42,314 bases of DNA, from assembly GCF_030282845.1 (NCBI RefSeq), contig NZ_JASTWE010000034.1, forward strand, positions 1 to 42,314, written 5' to 3'. The DNA comes from Pseudodesulfovibrio pelocollis. GTDB taxonomy: Bacteria > Desulfobacterota > Desulfovibrionia > Desulfovibrionales > Desulfovibrionaceae. The notes under the pieces were generated by a model, which saw nothing but the letters and a program-made list of their open reading frames with translations, did no database searches and had not been told where the DNA came from. Below, piece by piece: positions 35,051 to 42,314 of this stretch (positions within the stretch are counted from its first letter, which is position 1; the number at the start of each line of letters is the position of its first letter). The translations under genes were made by a program, and so were the position numbers.

Positions 35051-36220
35051 CTAGACGTTTTCCTCGGTGTAGTAGGTCTCTTCCTGAATCATCATGGGCA
35101 TGACGATCACGTTGTAATCGCGATCATCGGCACCGGTCAGGCCGCAGGGGGCCTCGGTGCCGGTCAGCGTGAACTTGACGGTGGGGGAATTGAAGTGGTT
35201 CAGAATCTCGATGAGGTTCCTGGTGGGAAACGCGACGCGCTTCATGCCGCCGGAAAATGTCGCTTCAATGGACTCGCGCGCCGTGCCTGTTTCCTGGCCC
35301 TGGGCCGAGATGATCAGCTCGCCCTCGCCAAAGGTGAAGTAGGCGCAGCGGTTGGAATCGGTGTTGAACAGAGCCACGCGGGACAGGGCGTCCACCATCT
35401 CCAACCGGTTGACCTCCAGGATGGAGACATTGTCGTCGCCAAGCTTTGCCAGGAAGTTGTGATAGTTGGGATACTGGTAGTAGGACAGCGGCAGGGTGAA
35501 GGTCTCGCGCTGGTCGCCGGTACGGAAGAAGAGCCGCTTCTGGCTAATGGCCAGCTCGATCTCGTCTGCCGTGAGCCATTTCTTGAGTTCTCCGAGATAT
35601 TTCTTCTGGATCAGCACGCCTTCGTCAGGGAGCATGGCGTGGATGTCGTCGTTGACGAAGTTGAACATGGCGAACTGATGCCCGTTGAGGCCGCACACCT
35701 CGACCTTCTTCACGCCCATGACCTCGCGCGGGGCGAAATAGATGCAGGCGATGGCCTCCATGGAGTCCTCGTCCGAAATGCAAAAGGCGATCTTATCGAT
35801 GACCTCGTGCAGGAAGTCGCCGGACCAGAAGACCGTGCCGTTTTCCGGGAAGCTCGAAAACTTCTGGAACCACTCGGGGTCGTTAACCGGAAACTTGTAC
35901 TTCCTGGCCCGCTGCTCCACCAGCACGTTCTGCCCGGCCTCGTCGGTGCTCAGGGCCAGCTCGCCCTGGTCGTTTCTCAGCTGCTTGACCAGATCATAGA
36001 AGGCACGGCCCTGCACGCCGGCCAGGCCGTCCTGCTCGATGGATGCGGGGTAGGAACCCATGAACTCAAGGTTCGAGTCCGTGCTCATGATGTTCAGGTT
36101 CCCGTTCTCGCACTGCAACCAGATGGTGCGCAGGAAGGCCGCGCCCGTCTTGGCCGGGATGATGCTGGCCGACTTCTGCAAGCCTTCGATGATTTCATCT
36201 CTGTTCACTTTCAGTAACAT
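35051..36220 (-). CDS. dnaN: DNA polymerase III sliding clamp (beta subunit)
   Basis: The 389-residue chain has three clamp-fold repeats. It starts MLLKVNRDEIIEGLQKSASIIPAKT and ends with GLTGADDRDYNVIVMPMMIQ, matching the clamp's C-terminal 'VMPMRL' region with a divergent tail. AAGGAG lies nine bases upstream of the ATG. It follows dnaA by 148 bp (36221-36368), an AT-rich leader where I see no clear DnaA box. The sequence is divergent from E. coli, as is the neighbouring DnaA. Confidence 0.96.
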   Translation of the reverse strand: MLLKVNRDEIIEGLQKSASIIPAKTGAAFLRTIWLQCENGNLNIMSTDSNLEFMGSYPASIEQDGLAGVQGRAFYDLVKQLRNDQGELALSTDEAGQNVLVEQRARKYKFPVNDPEWFQKFSSFPENGTVFWSGDFLHEVIDKIAFCISDEDSMEAIACIYFAPREVMGVKKVEVCGLNGHQFAMFNFVNDDIHAMLPDEGVLIQKKYLGELKKWLTADEIELAISQKRLFFRTGDQRETFTLPLSYYQYPNYHNFLAKLGDDNVSILEVNRLEMVDALSRVALFNTDSNRCAYFTFGEGELIISAQGQETGTARESIEATFSGGMKRVAFPTRNLIEILNHFNSPTVKFTLTGTEAPCGLTGADDRDYNVIVMPMMIQEETYYTEENV

Positions 36221-36368
36221 AAATAATATCTCCTTGATTGAGATTTATTGTCTCGGTTCCTTTGTTCCTATCCAATGCAACATGCCGGAACGAAAATATA
36301 TTTTAGGCACACGCCAAGGCACATTTCAGGAACCGGTTGTGCCCAAAACCCTGGTTTGCGGGCATGGG

Positions 36369-37664
36369 TCACGTCAGGCGACATTTATTCTTCAGCGTTT
36401 TCAACAGTTGTTTCAGTTCGAAGTCATCATCCTGCAATTGTTCTATTTTCTTGACCGAGTAGAGGACCGTGGAATGGTCCTTGCCGCCAAAGGCGCGGCC
36501 CAGGGCGGGGTAGGATGTATTGAGCATCTGACGGCACAGGTACATGGCCACCTGCCTGGCCTGGGCTATGTTCTGGTGGCGCTTGGTGCCCGTCAGTTCC
36601 TTGATGTTGACGTTGAAATGCTCACTGACCACGGTCATGATCTTCTTGGGCGTCAGATCGTCGCTGGCCTTTTCCTCGGTGTTGGACAGAATGTGCTCGA
36701 AATCGCGCTGGGTCATCTCTTTCTTGACCAGCTCCCTGAAGGCGAAGAGTTTGAGCAGCACGCCCTGAAGATATCGGAAGTCGCTGAAATGCTGGGCCAG
36801 GGTCAGGACCTGCTCCTTGCTCAGGGTCAGCCGCTTGAGGCGGCACTGGCGCTGGATGTAGCCCACCCGTATCTCAAGGTCCGGCTCCTTGAGGGTGACG
36901 ATGAGCCCCCAGCCCAGGCGCGATTGCAGGCTCTCGTCAAGGAAGTCGCAACTGACCAGCTTTTCGCGGCAGCCGATGACCATCTGCTTCTTGTTGTCGT
37001 AGAAGTGGTTGAAGAGATTGACCACCTCCTGCTGAAAATGGGGATATTCCCTGATCTTCTGGAAATCGTCGATGAACAGGAAATCATAGTCGAAAAGATG
37101 GTTCCTGGCCCGGAAGGGATCGCCCTTGAAGCGGATGGTGTACATGGAGTGCAGTTCGTCCATGGAGCCCAGGAACAGGGTCGAGTGCTCATGCTTCTTG
37201 CTGATCTCGTTGGCCACGGAGCGGATCAGGTGGGTCTTGCCCGAGCCGCCCGGCCCGCAGATGATGAACGGGTTGAAGAGCGAGGCCGATTGCTTGGCCA
37301 CCTCCCTGGCCGAGGCGATGGGAAAGTAGTTCTTCTTGTTGATCAGGAAGGTGTCAAAGGTGAATTCCTGACCAAAGGGAAAGTCGATGCGCTTGACCAC
37401 CTCGGCGCGGTCGCCTCCTCGGGCGTTGTCGCCGCCGTTGTCGCGGTAGCTGACCACATAGCCGTTGCCAAGGAACATGTTCAGCTGCGCCTCGAACCGG
37501 TCCTGCACCTCGCTCTCGAACCACTTGGCGAAAAAGGCGTGGGGAAAGCCCACCACGACCCGCTTGCTCTCCTCCTCGTAGACAAGGTGCAGCGGGTCAA
37601 ACCAGCGCTTGAGTTCCGTGTCGGTGCTGGTCTGAAGCAGATGTTGGCGCAGGGATTGTTTCAC
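36369..37664 (-). CDS. dnaA: Chromosomal replication initiator DnaA, divergent
   Basis: DnaA opens the origin and recruits the helicase. The 431-residue chain has a short domain I (LRQHLLQTSTDTELKRWFDPLHL), a very short linker, the AAA+ core with Walker A GPGGSGKTHL (137-146) instead of the usual GGVGLGKTHL, Walker B LFIDDF (196-201), and the domain IV signature GGKDHSTVLYSVKKIE. All parts are present but unusually divergent. The start is uncertain: GTG 37664 (MKQSLRQHLL after initiation) fits domain I, while TTG 37697 is further upstream; neither has a clear ribosome site. A promoter lies at 37766-37794. Confidence 0.95.
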   Translation of the reverse strand: MKQSLRQHLLQTSTDTELKRWFDPLHLVYEEESKRVVVGFPHAFFAKWFESEVQDRFEAQLNMFLGNGYVVSYRDNGGDNARGGDRAEVVKRIDFPFGQEFTFDTFLINKKNYFPIASAREVAKQSASLFNPFIICGPGGSGKTHLIRSVANEISKKHEHSTLFLGSMDELHSMYTIRFKGDPFRARNHLFDYDFLFIDDFQKIREYPHFQQEVVNLFNHFYDNKKQMVIGCREKLVSCDFLDESLQSRLGWGLIVTLKEPDLEIRVGYIQRQCRLKRLTLSKEQVLTLAQHFSDFRYLQGVLLKLFAFRELVKKEMTQRDFEHILSNTEEKASDDLTPKKIMTVVSEHFNVNIKELTGTKRHQNIAQARQVAMYLCRQMLNTSYPALGRAFGGKDHSTVLYSVKKIEQLQDDDFELKQLLKTLKNKCRLT

Positions 37665-37765
37665 TCTGGATTTTTGCTGTCCGGGACGGTTGCGCAAGGT
37701 GTTGGAAAAACTGTGTAAAAAAGCCGTGGTTCAGGGTCTGGAAAATATCCCGAAATTTCTTCGAT

Positions 37766-37794
37766 TCTATACCTCAAAACAGCGCCAAAGCCAA
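37766..37794 (-). promoter_or_regulatory. dnaA promoter
   Basis: On the minus strand TTGGCT (37789-37794), a 17-bp spacer and TATAGA (37766-37771) lie about 100 bp upstream of the GTG start. Both boxes match the consensus at four of six positions, and the spacer is optimal. Confidence 0.45.
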
Positions 37795-37826
37795 GCGTTC
37801 CGGGGCAGTTTTCCGGGATAAATCCA

Positions 37827-37855
37827 TTGATTTGCGGACATATTTGGGACATGAT
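37827..37855 (+). promoter_or_regulatory. Possible HcyBio-gene promoter
   Basis: TTGATT (37827-37832), a 17-bp spacer and CATGAT (37850-37855) precede the ATG at 37910 by 55 bp. Each hexamer matches four of six positions. Confidence 0.33.
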
Positions 37856-37909
37856 GCGATTCCTGTTGAAAACACGGTGAAATTTGGCGGAAACGAGTCT
37901 GGAGGGAGC

Positions 37910-39079
37910 ATGGGCCAGCATCAGGTGAACAAGACGATCCAGGAAATCAACGAGCGCATCCGCAAGGGCAAGGCCGTGGTGGTCAATGCCCAGGAGATGA
38001 TCGAGATCGTCCGCAGGCAGGGCAAGGTGGCCGCCGCCCGGGAGGTGGACGTGGTCACCACCGGCACCTTCTCGCCCATGTGCTCCTCCGGCCTGCTCTT
38101 CAACATCGGGCAGCAGCCGCCGGTGATGAAGGTGTCCAAGCTGTGGCTCAACAACGTGCCCTGCTACTCCGGCATCGCGGCCGTGGATGCCTACCTGGGC
38201 TGCACCGAGCCCAGCGAGGACGATCCGCTGAACAAGGTCCACCCCGGCCGGTTTGTCTACGGCGGCGGGCATGTCATGGAGGACCTGCTGCGCGGCAAGG
38301 CCGTGCATCTGCGCGCCGAGGCCTATGGCACGGACTGCTATCCGCGCCGCGAGCTGGACAAGGACATCACCCTGGCCGATCTGCCCAGCGCGGTGATGCT
38401 CAACCCGCGCAACTGCTACCAGAACTACAACTGCGCCGTGAACCTGACCAGCCGGACCATCTACACGTACATGGGCCCCCTCAAGTCCAACTGCTCCAAT
38501 GCCAACTTCGCCACCGCGGGCCAGATATCGCCCCTTTTCAACGATCCCTTCCTGAAGACCATCGGCCTTGGCACGCGCATCTTCCTGGGCGGGGGCATCG
38601 GCTACGTCATCGGCGCTGGCACCCAGCATGTGAGCAAGCCCCAGCGCAATGAACGCGGCCTGCCCGAGAACCCGTCCGGTACCCTGATGCTCAAGGGCGA
38701 CTTCAAGCAGATGGACGCCCGCTACGTGCGCGGCCAGTCCCTGCTGGGCTACGGCGTGTCCCTGGCCGTGGGCGTGGGCATCCCCATCCCCATGCTCAAC
38801 GAGGAGATGGCCCACTTCACCGGCGTGTGCGACGCGGATATCACCATGCCGGTCAAGGACTACGGCTACGACTATCCCAACGGCATCTCCCGCCAGCTGA
38901 CCCGTGTCACCTTCGAGGAGCTGCGCAGCGGCGAGATCACGGTCAACGGCAAGAAGACCTCGACCGTTCCCCTGACCAGCTACGCCATGTCCCTGGAGGT
39001 GGCCGATGAACTCAAGAAGTGGATCGAGCGCGGCGAGTTCATGCTGACAGAAAAAGTAGAAGATATTCCCAGCTTTTAA
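37910..39079 (+). CDS. HcyBio/DUF39 homocysteine biosynthesis protein
   Basis: This family (COG1900, MA1821 in methanogens) works with a NIL/ferredoxin partner to incorporate sulfide directly into aspartate semialdehyde, giving homocysteine in anaerobes that lack the usual MetABC route. The 389-residue chain has TTGTFSPMCSSG (Cys58), VPCYSGIAAVDAYLGC (Cys85, Cys98) and NPRNCYQNYNC (Cys169, Cys175), whose conserved cysteines may be catalytic. The ATG at 37910 has GGAGG four bases upstream; the upstream extension overlaps the promoter. It ends with a strong terminator. The ferredoxin partner is not in the window. Confidence 0.9.
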   Translation: MGQHQVNKTIQEINERIRKGKAVVVNAQEMIEIVRRQGKVAAAREVDVVTTGTFSPMCSSGLLFNIGQQPPVMKVSKLWLNNVPCYSGIAAVDAYLGCTEPSEDDPLNKVHPGRFVYGGGHVMEDLLRGKAVHLRAEAYGTDCYPRRELDKDITLADLPSAVMLNPRNCYQNYNCAVNLTSRTIYTYMGPLKSNCSNANFATAGQISPLFNDPFLKTIGLGTRIFLGGGIGYVIGAGTQHVSKPQRNERGLPENPSGTLMLKGDFKQMDARYVRGQSLLGYGVSLAVGVGIPIPMLNEEMAHFTGVCDADITMPVKDYGYDYPNGISRQLTRVTFEELRSGEITVNGKKTSTVPLTSYAMSLEVADELKKWIERGEFMLTEKVEDIPSF

Positions 39080-39100
39080 GCTGTTGAAACGCTGAATAGC

Positions 39101-39140
39101 AAGGCCGCCGGAATGTTCCGGCGGCCTTGTTCATTTTTTT
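39101..39140 (+). terminator. Rho-independent terminator of the HcyBio gene
   Basis: AAGGCCGCCGGAA pairs with TTCCGGCGGCCTT over 13 bp, followed by GTTCATTTTTTT. It lies 22 bp after the stop. The bases just before it (39078-39095, AAGCTGTTGAAACGCTGA) resemble the left end of the palindromic element, perhaps a decayed remnant. Confidence 0.9.
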
Positions 39141-39909
39141 AGCGGGCCGGGTCTTCGAGGATGAGTTCCGAGACCTCGCGGCAGGTGTCTTCATCTGGCA
39201 CAAAGGCGACCTCGCCGATGGTGACCACGGGCCGCATGCCGATGAGGGCGTTGAGGATGTAGGCGTGCTCTAACTCGGGCAGGGCATCCAGAGCAATGGG
39301 TCGGGGCGCTACCTGGATCGTGGTCCGGGCCAGCCACAGGCTGGTGGAGGCGAGCCGGTAGGGGGATTCGGTCTCGAAGAATTCGTCGCCCCGGCGAAAC
39401 AGCAGCGCGCCCGTGGCCGTCTCCAGAAGCCGGTCCTCGAAATCGAGGAGCACGGCGTCGTCGAATCCGCGCTGCAGGGCCTTGTTCCTGGCCAGGTGGA
39501 AGAACATGGCGTTGGTGGTCTTGTAGGTGTTCAGCGACGAGACGTGCCGGTCCTCGCACAGGCACAGCCGGTACGCCTTGTACGGCTTGGGCTCGTAGGG
39601 CGCGGCCATGACCACCGGATGGGCCGGGGACTCCATGGGATAGAAGATGTTGACCCGGGCCGGGCTGCCTTCAAGGCCGTTGCGGTTGACCACCTCCAGG
39701 ATCACGGCCTCGAAATCGATGGCCGCGTACTGCGCCCCGTAAGCGCGCAGCGAATGCAGGAGCCGGTCCAGGTGCAGGTCCAGGTGGCAGGGCTTGCGGC
39801 CGTTGTAGAGGATGGTCTCGTAGAATCCCGCGCCGTAGCGGAAGGCGGGCGCGGCCGGGTCCATGGGCACCCCCTGGTGGGTGAATTCGCCCTTGCGGTA
39901 GTGGATCAT
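39139..39909 (-). CDS. pabC: Aminodeoxychorismate lyase (PabC-type, class IV aminotransferase)
   Basis: This PLP enzyme converts 4-amino-4-deoxychorismate to p-aminobenzoate. The 256-residue chain has the class IV fold, with FRYGAGFYETILYNGRKPCHLDLHLDRL at the N-terminus and a likely PLP lysine in SSLNTYKTTNAMF. The later LLETATGALLFRR segment corresponds to the usual E-x-x-xxN-xF loop. A D-amino acid or branched-chain aminotransferase is possible by fold, but the position after pabA-pabB decides. The ATG overlaps the pabB stop (ATGA). Confidence 0.9.
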   Translation of the reverse strand: MIHYRKGEFTHQGVPMDPAAPAFRYGAGFYETILYNGRKPCHLDLHLDRLLHSLRAYGAQYAAIDFEAVILEVVNRNGLEGSPARVNIFYPMESPAHPVVMAAPYEPKPYKAYRLCLCEDRHVSSLNTYKTTNAMFFHLARNKALQRGFDDAVLLDFEDRLLETATGALLFRRGDEFFETESPYRLASTSLWLARTTIQVAPRPIALDALPELEHAYILNALIGMRPVVTIGEVAFVPDEDTCREVSELILEDPAR

Positions 39910-41195
39910 AATTCCTCCAGGGTCAGAAATTTTTCCGCCTTGGCCACGGTCTCCTGATACTCGCTTGCCGGGTCCGAGTCCACCACGATGCCGCTTCCGG
40001 CCCAGAAGTCCATGGTGGCGGCCCTGGCGTCGCACACCGCAGTGCGGATGGCCACGGACGAATCCATGTCGCGCTCCCCGCGTACCACAAGCATGGAACC
40101 GCAATACATCCCGCGCGAGTGCGGTTCCAACGCCTCGATGATGGCCATGGCGCTCGCCTTGGGGCACCCGGTCACCGACCCGCCCGGGAAGGCGTCAAGG
40201 AAAAGATCAAGGCAGTCCCGATCCTGGCGCAGCCGCCCGGTGACGTCGCTGTACATCTGGAGCAGCCTGTCCACCCGGAACACGGACTTGTGGGCCGACA
40301 CGGCCACGGAACCCACCTCGCAGTTGGCCGAGATGTCGTTGCGGATCAGGTCCACGATCATGGACAGCTCCGAATCCTCCTTGGCCGAGCCGGTCAGCCG
40401 CGCCATCAGGGCCGGGTCCACGGTCCCGTCCGGGCCATACTCCCCATCCTCAAGGCGCAGGGTGCCCTTGATGGGCTGGGAGAGCACCTCCCCCCCGCGC
40501 ACCCGCAAGAACCGCTCCGGCGCGGTGGAGACCACCCTCAGCGCCCCGGACGCGAACCAGGCATAGAACGGCGCGGGCCGCGTCTGCCACAGGCGCAGGA
40601 ACAGCCCGGCCGGGTCCAGCCCGGGCCAGCGGACCCGGAACCGCGTCGAAAGGTTGAGCTGGTAGACATCTCCGGCCCTGATTAGGGCCAGGGTCTCGCG
40701 TACCCGGGCCTCGTAGGCCTCGCGTGGCAGCGACAGTTCTGCCCCGCCCCGCGTGCCTCTGCTCCGGCGGTCAGCAGCAATGGCGGCCGGATGTTCCTGC
40801 TCCAGCCGGGCAAGCCGTTGTCGCAGCCCGTCCACGGCCCGTTCCTCGCCCGCGACCGTCACGATGCCCGTGGCGTCGTCGTACTGCGCCGTGGCCGCGT
40901 ACTTCTTGAGGTGTCCGAGGGGAAAGTCGAGCGGCTTGGCCGAGGCGATGCCGCGCAGGAGCATTCCGTAGTCATAACTGACAAACCCGAAGGCAGGCCC
41001 GGGCGAGCCGAAACAGAAATCCTTGACCTCGTCCGGCGTGGTCCGGGCCGAAAAGACCAGCTCGCCGGTCACGCCCGCCCCGATGAACGGGGTGGTGGCC
41101 GCCGGATGGCCGGGCACGGACAAAAGCACGTCCGCTCCCCGGCCGAAGCCGCCGTCGCTCTCGCGCACCAGCTCCGCAGCCAGGGCGTCGAACAC
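39906..41195 (-). CDS. pabB: Aminodeoxychorismate synthase component I (PabB)
   Basis: PabB aminates chorismate with ammonia from PabA. The chain of about 429 residues has the chorismate-binding domain with PIKGT (about 241-245). Lysine here forms a covalent intermediate and marks PabB; anthranilate synthase has PIAGT. SELSMIVDLIRND, FPGGSVTGCPKASAMAII and GSGIVVDSDP complete the site. The N-terminal domain is short. The start is uncertain: GTG 41195 begins 8 bp after the pabA stop, while TTG 41237 overlaps pabA but has a GGGGGGA stretch upstream. Confidence 0.92.
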   Translation of the reverse strand: MFDALAAELVRESDGGFGRGADVLLSVPGHPAATTPFIGAGVTGELVFSARTTPDEVKDFCFGSPGPAFGFVSYDYGMLLRGIASAKPLDFPLGHLKKYAATAQYDDATGIVTVAGEERAVDGLRQRLARLEQEHPAAIAADRRSRGTRGGAELSLPREAYEARVRETLALIRAGDVYQLNLSTRFRVRWPGLDPAGLFLRLWQTRPAPFYAWFASGALRVVSTAPERFLRVRGGEVLSQPIKGTLRLEDGEYGPDGTVDPALMARLTGSAKEDSELSMIVDLIRNDISANCEVGSVAVSAHKSVFRVDRLLQMYSDVTGRLRQDRDCLDLFLDAFPGGSVTGCPKASAMAIIEALEPHSRGMYCGSMLVVRGERDMDSSVAIRTAVCDARAATMDFWAGSGIVVDSDPASEYQETVAKAEKFLTLEEL

Positions 41196-41202
41196 CCGCC
41201 GG

Positions 41203-41742
41203 TCAAGACAGGTCGAGAAAGTCGAGGGCGTGGGCAATGAAGGTCCCCCCGTCGAAAGTCATGAAGGATTCCGGGTGAAACTGATACCCGAGCAGCCTGT
41301 CGGCCCGAGACCCGAGGGCCATGATCACCCCGGTGTCGTTGCGGGCCAGCACCGTGAGCCCGCGTCCCACCTCGGTGACGTGGAGCGAATGATACCGGGC
41401 CACGCACTGCCGCTCACCGGCCCAGTCGATGGCTTCTGCCCGGCCATGCACGCAGCCCGGCAGGGGGGCGGTGCGCCCGCCCCGCCACCGGTTGATGATC
41501 TGCATGCCAAGGCACACGCCCAGCACCGGCCCGCCCGCCGCCAGCACCCGGTCATAGGCCGGATAATCCTCTGGCCTGCCCGGACCGGGCGAGATGACCA
41601 CCAGCTGAGCGTCAACCGTATCCGCTTCGGCCAATCGGGCATACGGCACCACGCGCACCACCGATCCGGGCACGGTCGCGAGCAGCAGGTGCTCCAGGTT
41701 GCGGGTGAAGCTGTCCGCGTTGTCCACCAGCAGGATGCGCAT
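41203..41742 (-). CDS. pabA: Aminodeoxychorismate synthase glutamine amidotransferase (PabA)
   Basis: The 179-residue class I amidotransferase provides ammonia to PabB. Catalytic C77 sits in GVCLGMQ, with histidine and glutamate in YQFHPESF near residues 152-158. SPGPGRPEDY is the glycine loop. The sequence is equally typical of TrpG, but the PabB partner decides. The ATG at 41742 follows purE by 22 bp. Confidence 0.93.
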   Translation of the reverse strand: MRILLVDNADSFTRNLEHLLLATVPGSVVRVVPYARLAEADTVDAQLVVISPGPGRPEDYPAYDRVLAAGGPVLGVCLGMQIINRWRGGRTAPLPGCVHGRAEAIDWAGERQCVARYHSLHVTEVGRGLTVLARNDTGVIMALGSRADRLLGYQFHPESFMTFDGGTFIAHALDFLDLS

Positions 41743-41764
41743 CAACGACCTGCCGCGCCTCGCC

Positions 41765-42247
41765 CTACAGCGAGGCGGCCGCCTTTTCTACCGAGGCTAT
41801 GAAACCTTCGCGCGCCTGCCTGATCTTGTCGGCCACACCCTCGTCATTCAGGGCGATGATCTGGGCCGCCAGCCAGGCCGCGTTCTGCGCGCCCACCTTG
41901 TCAAGGGCCACCGTACCTACCGGAAAGCCCGGAGGCATCTGCACCGTGGCCAGCAGCGCGTCCATGCCGCCCAGGGCCGACGCGGACAATGGCACGCCCA
42001 GCACCGGCCGGATGGTCTTGGCCGCCACCGCGCCCGCCAGATGCGCCGCCAGACCGGCCGCACAGATGAACACCCTGCACCCGGCCGCCTCGTACTCGGC
42101 CACCAGCCGGGCCGTGCGCTCGGGCGTGCGGTGCGCCGACGAGACCGTGAACACATGATCAATGCCCAATTCCTTGAGCAGATCCGAACACGGACGCATC
42201 TTCTCCTCATCCGAAATGGAACCCATGAAAATCACAACCTGCGGCAT
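41765..42247 (-). CDS. purE: N5-carboxyaminoimidazole ribonucleotide mutase (PurE)
   Basis: Class I PurE moves the carboxylate of N5-CAIR to C4 in purine synthesis. The 160-residue protein has [10 protein letters not shown] (substrate loop) and SSAHRTPE with catalytic H39, and the [10 protein letters not shown] and [11 protein letters not shown] loops. Length is normal. AAGGAG lies six bases upstream of the ATG. It is the first visible gene of a purE-pabA-pabB-pabC run; purK is not in the window. Confidence 0.96.
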   Translation of the reverse strand: MPQVVIFMGSISDEEKMRPCSDLLKELGIDHVFTVSSAHRTPERTARLVAEYEAAGCRVFICAAGLAAHLAGAVAAKTIRPVLGVPLSASALGGMDALLATVQMPPGFPVGTVALDKVGAQNAAWLAAQIIALNDEGVADKIRQAREGFIASVEKAAASL

Positions 42248-42277
42248 GTCATGCTCCTTTGTGTGTATGGTGTGGTG

Positions 42278-42310
42278 TGCCTCCGGCGGCCAGGGGGAAG
42301 GGGAGAGGGA
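42278..42310 (+). repeat. GC-rich dispersed repeat, copy 3
   Basis: This has 33 bases in common with 23692-23726 (TGCCTCCGGCGG... to GAGGGA). It lies 31 bp upstream of the purE start and reaches the window edge. Confidence 0.78.
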
Positions 42311-42314
42311 GAAC

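Larger units (their letters stand above)
37665..37909. other. dnaA/HcyBio divergent region, candidate origin-adjacent sequence
   Basis: This 245-bp AT-richer gap holds the dnaA promoter and a possible HcyBio promoter. TGTGTAAAA at 37712-37720 fits the reverse of the TTWTNCACA DnaA box. I find no cluster of boxes, so oriC is not proven here. The dnaA-dnaN gap (36221-36368) has AT-rich ATATATTTT but no box. Confidence 0.35.

Overview
The window looks like an origin-proximal chromosomal segment of a high-GC sulfate reducer of the Desulfovibrionaceae (Desulfovibrio/Pseudodesulfovibrio type). This rests on the order dnaA-dnaN-gyrB-gyrA with a divergent DnaA, a DUF39/HcyBio homocysteine-synthesis gene beside dnaA, a four-subunit ferredoxin-dependent 2-oxoacid oxidoreductase, a separate RfaE1 heptose kinase, and nickel-pincer (lar) cofactor genes. 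The genus is an inference. No rRNA, tRNA, CRISPR array, transposase or phage module was found.

Layout. 1-2.7 kb: a TetR regulator, then a MacB-like permease and a DUF3431 protein that form the tail of the lar operon. 2.7-6.0 kb: larC (only the LarC1 part), larB and larE, preceded on the same strand by a YdjC/HpnK-like deacetylase. 6.1-7.9 kb: a divergent MarR regulator, an AT-rich 0.5-kb gap with inverted repeats, and a two-gene unit (excisionase-type HTH plus unknown protein). 7.9-10.4 kb: phosphofructokinase and heptose-7-phosphate kinase. 10.5-12.9 kb: parB and parA, separated by an opposing zinc-ribbon gene, with two perfect parS sites in the parA leader. 13.1-18.8 kb: a minus-strand run of lipoprotein, coaBC, an unknown protein, NfeD protease, slipin and a UDP-glucuronate-epimerase-like enzyme. 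19.0-23.6 kb: a HTH/coiled-coil protein, queA, and a delta-alpha-beta-gamma 2-oxoacid:ferredoxin oxidoreductase operon ending in a strong hairpin. 23.8-29.9 kb: a coupled glycosyltransferase/phosphatase/glycosyltransferase operon, a hybrid periplasmic-binding histidine kinase, and a TPR lipoprotein. 30.0-37.7 kb: gyrA, gyrB, dnaN, dnaA. 37.9-42.3 kb: the HcyBio gene, then convergent purE-pabA-pabB-pabC.

Functional groups. Replication and segregation: dnaA, dnaN, gyrBA, parABS and perhaps the coiled-coil HTH protein. Cofactor synthesis: lar, coaBC, and pab for folate. Anaerobic sulfur/carbon metabolism: HcyBio and the 2-oxoacid oxidoreductase. Envelope: rfaE1, the epimerase, the glycosyltransferases and NfeD/slipin.

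The least explained signals are: a LarC lacking its LarC2 domain, in one overlapping operon with DUF3431 and an orphan permease; a palindromic MITE-like element present twice (18831-18955 and 29909-30017); a 33-35-bp GC-rich repeat present three times, including at both window ends; a parAB locus split by a zinc-ribbon gene; and the inverted-repeat-rich leader of the HTH/unknown pair. Promoters are judged by eye and are weak evidence. Several GTG/TTG starts are stated as uncertain.
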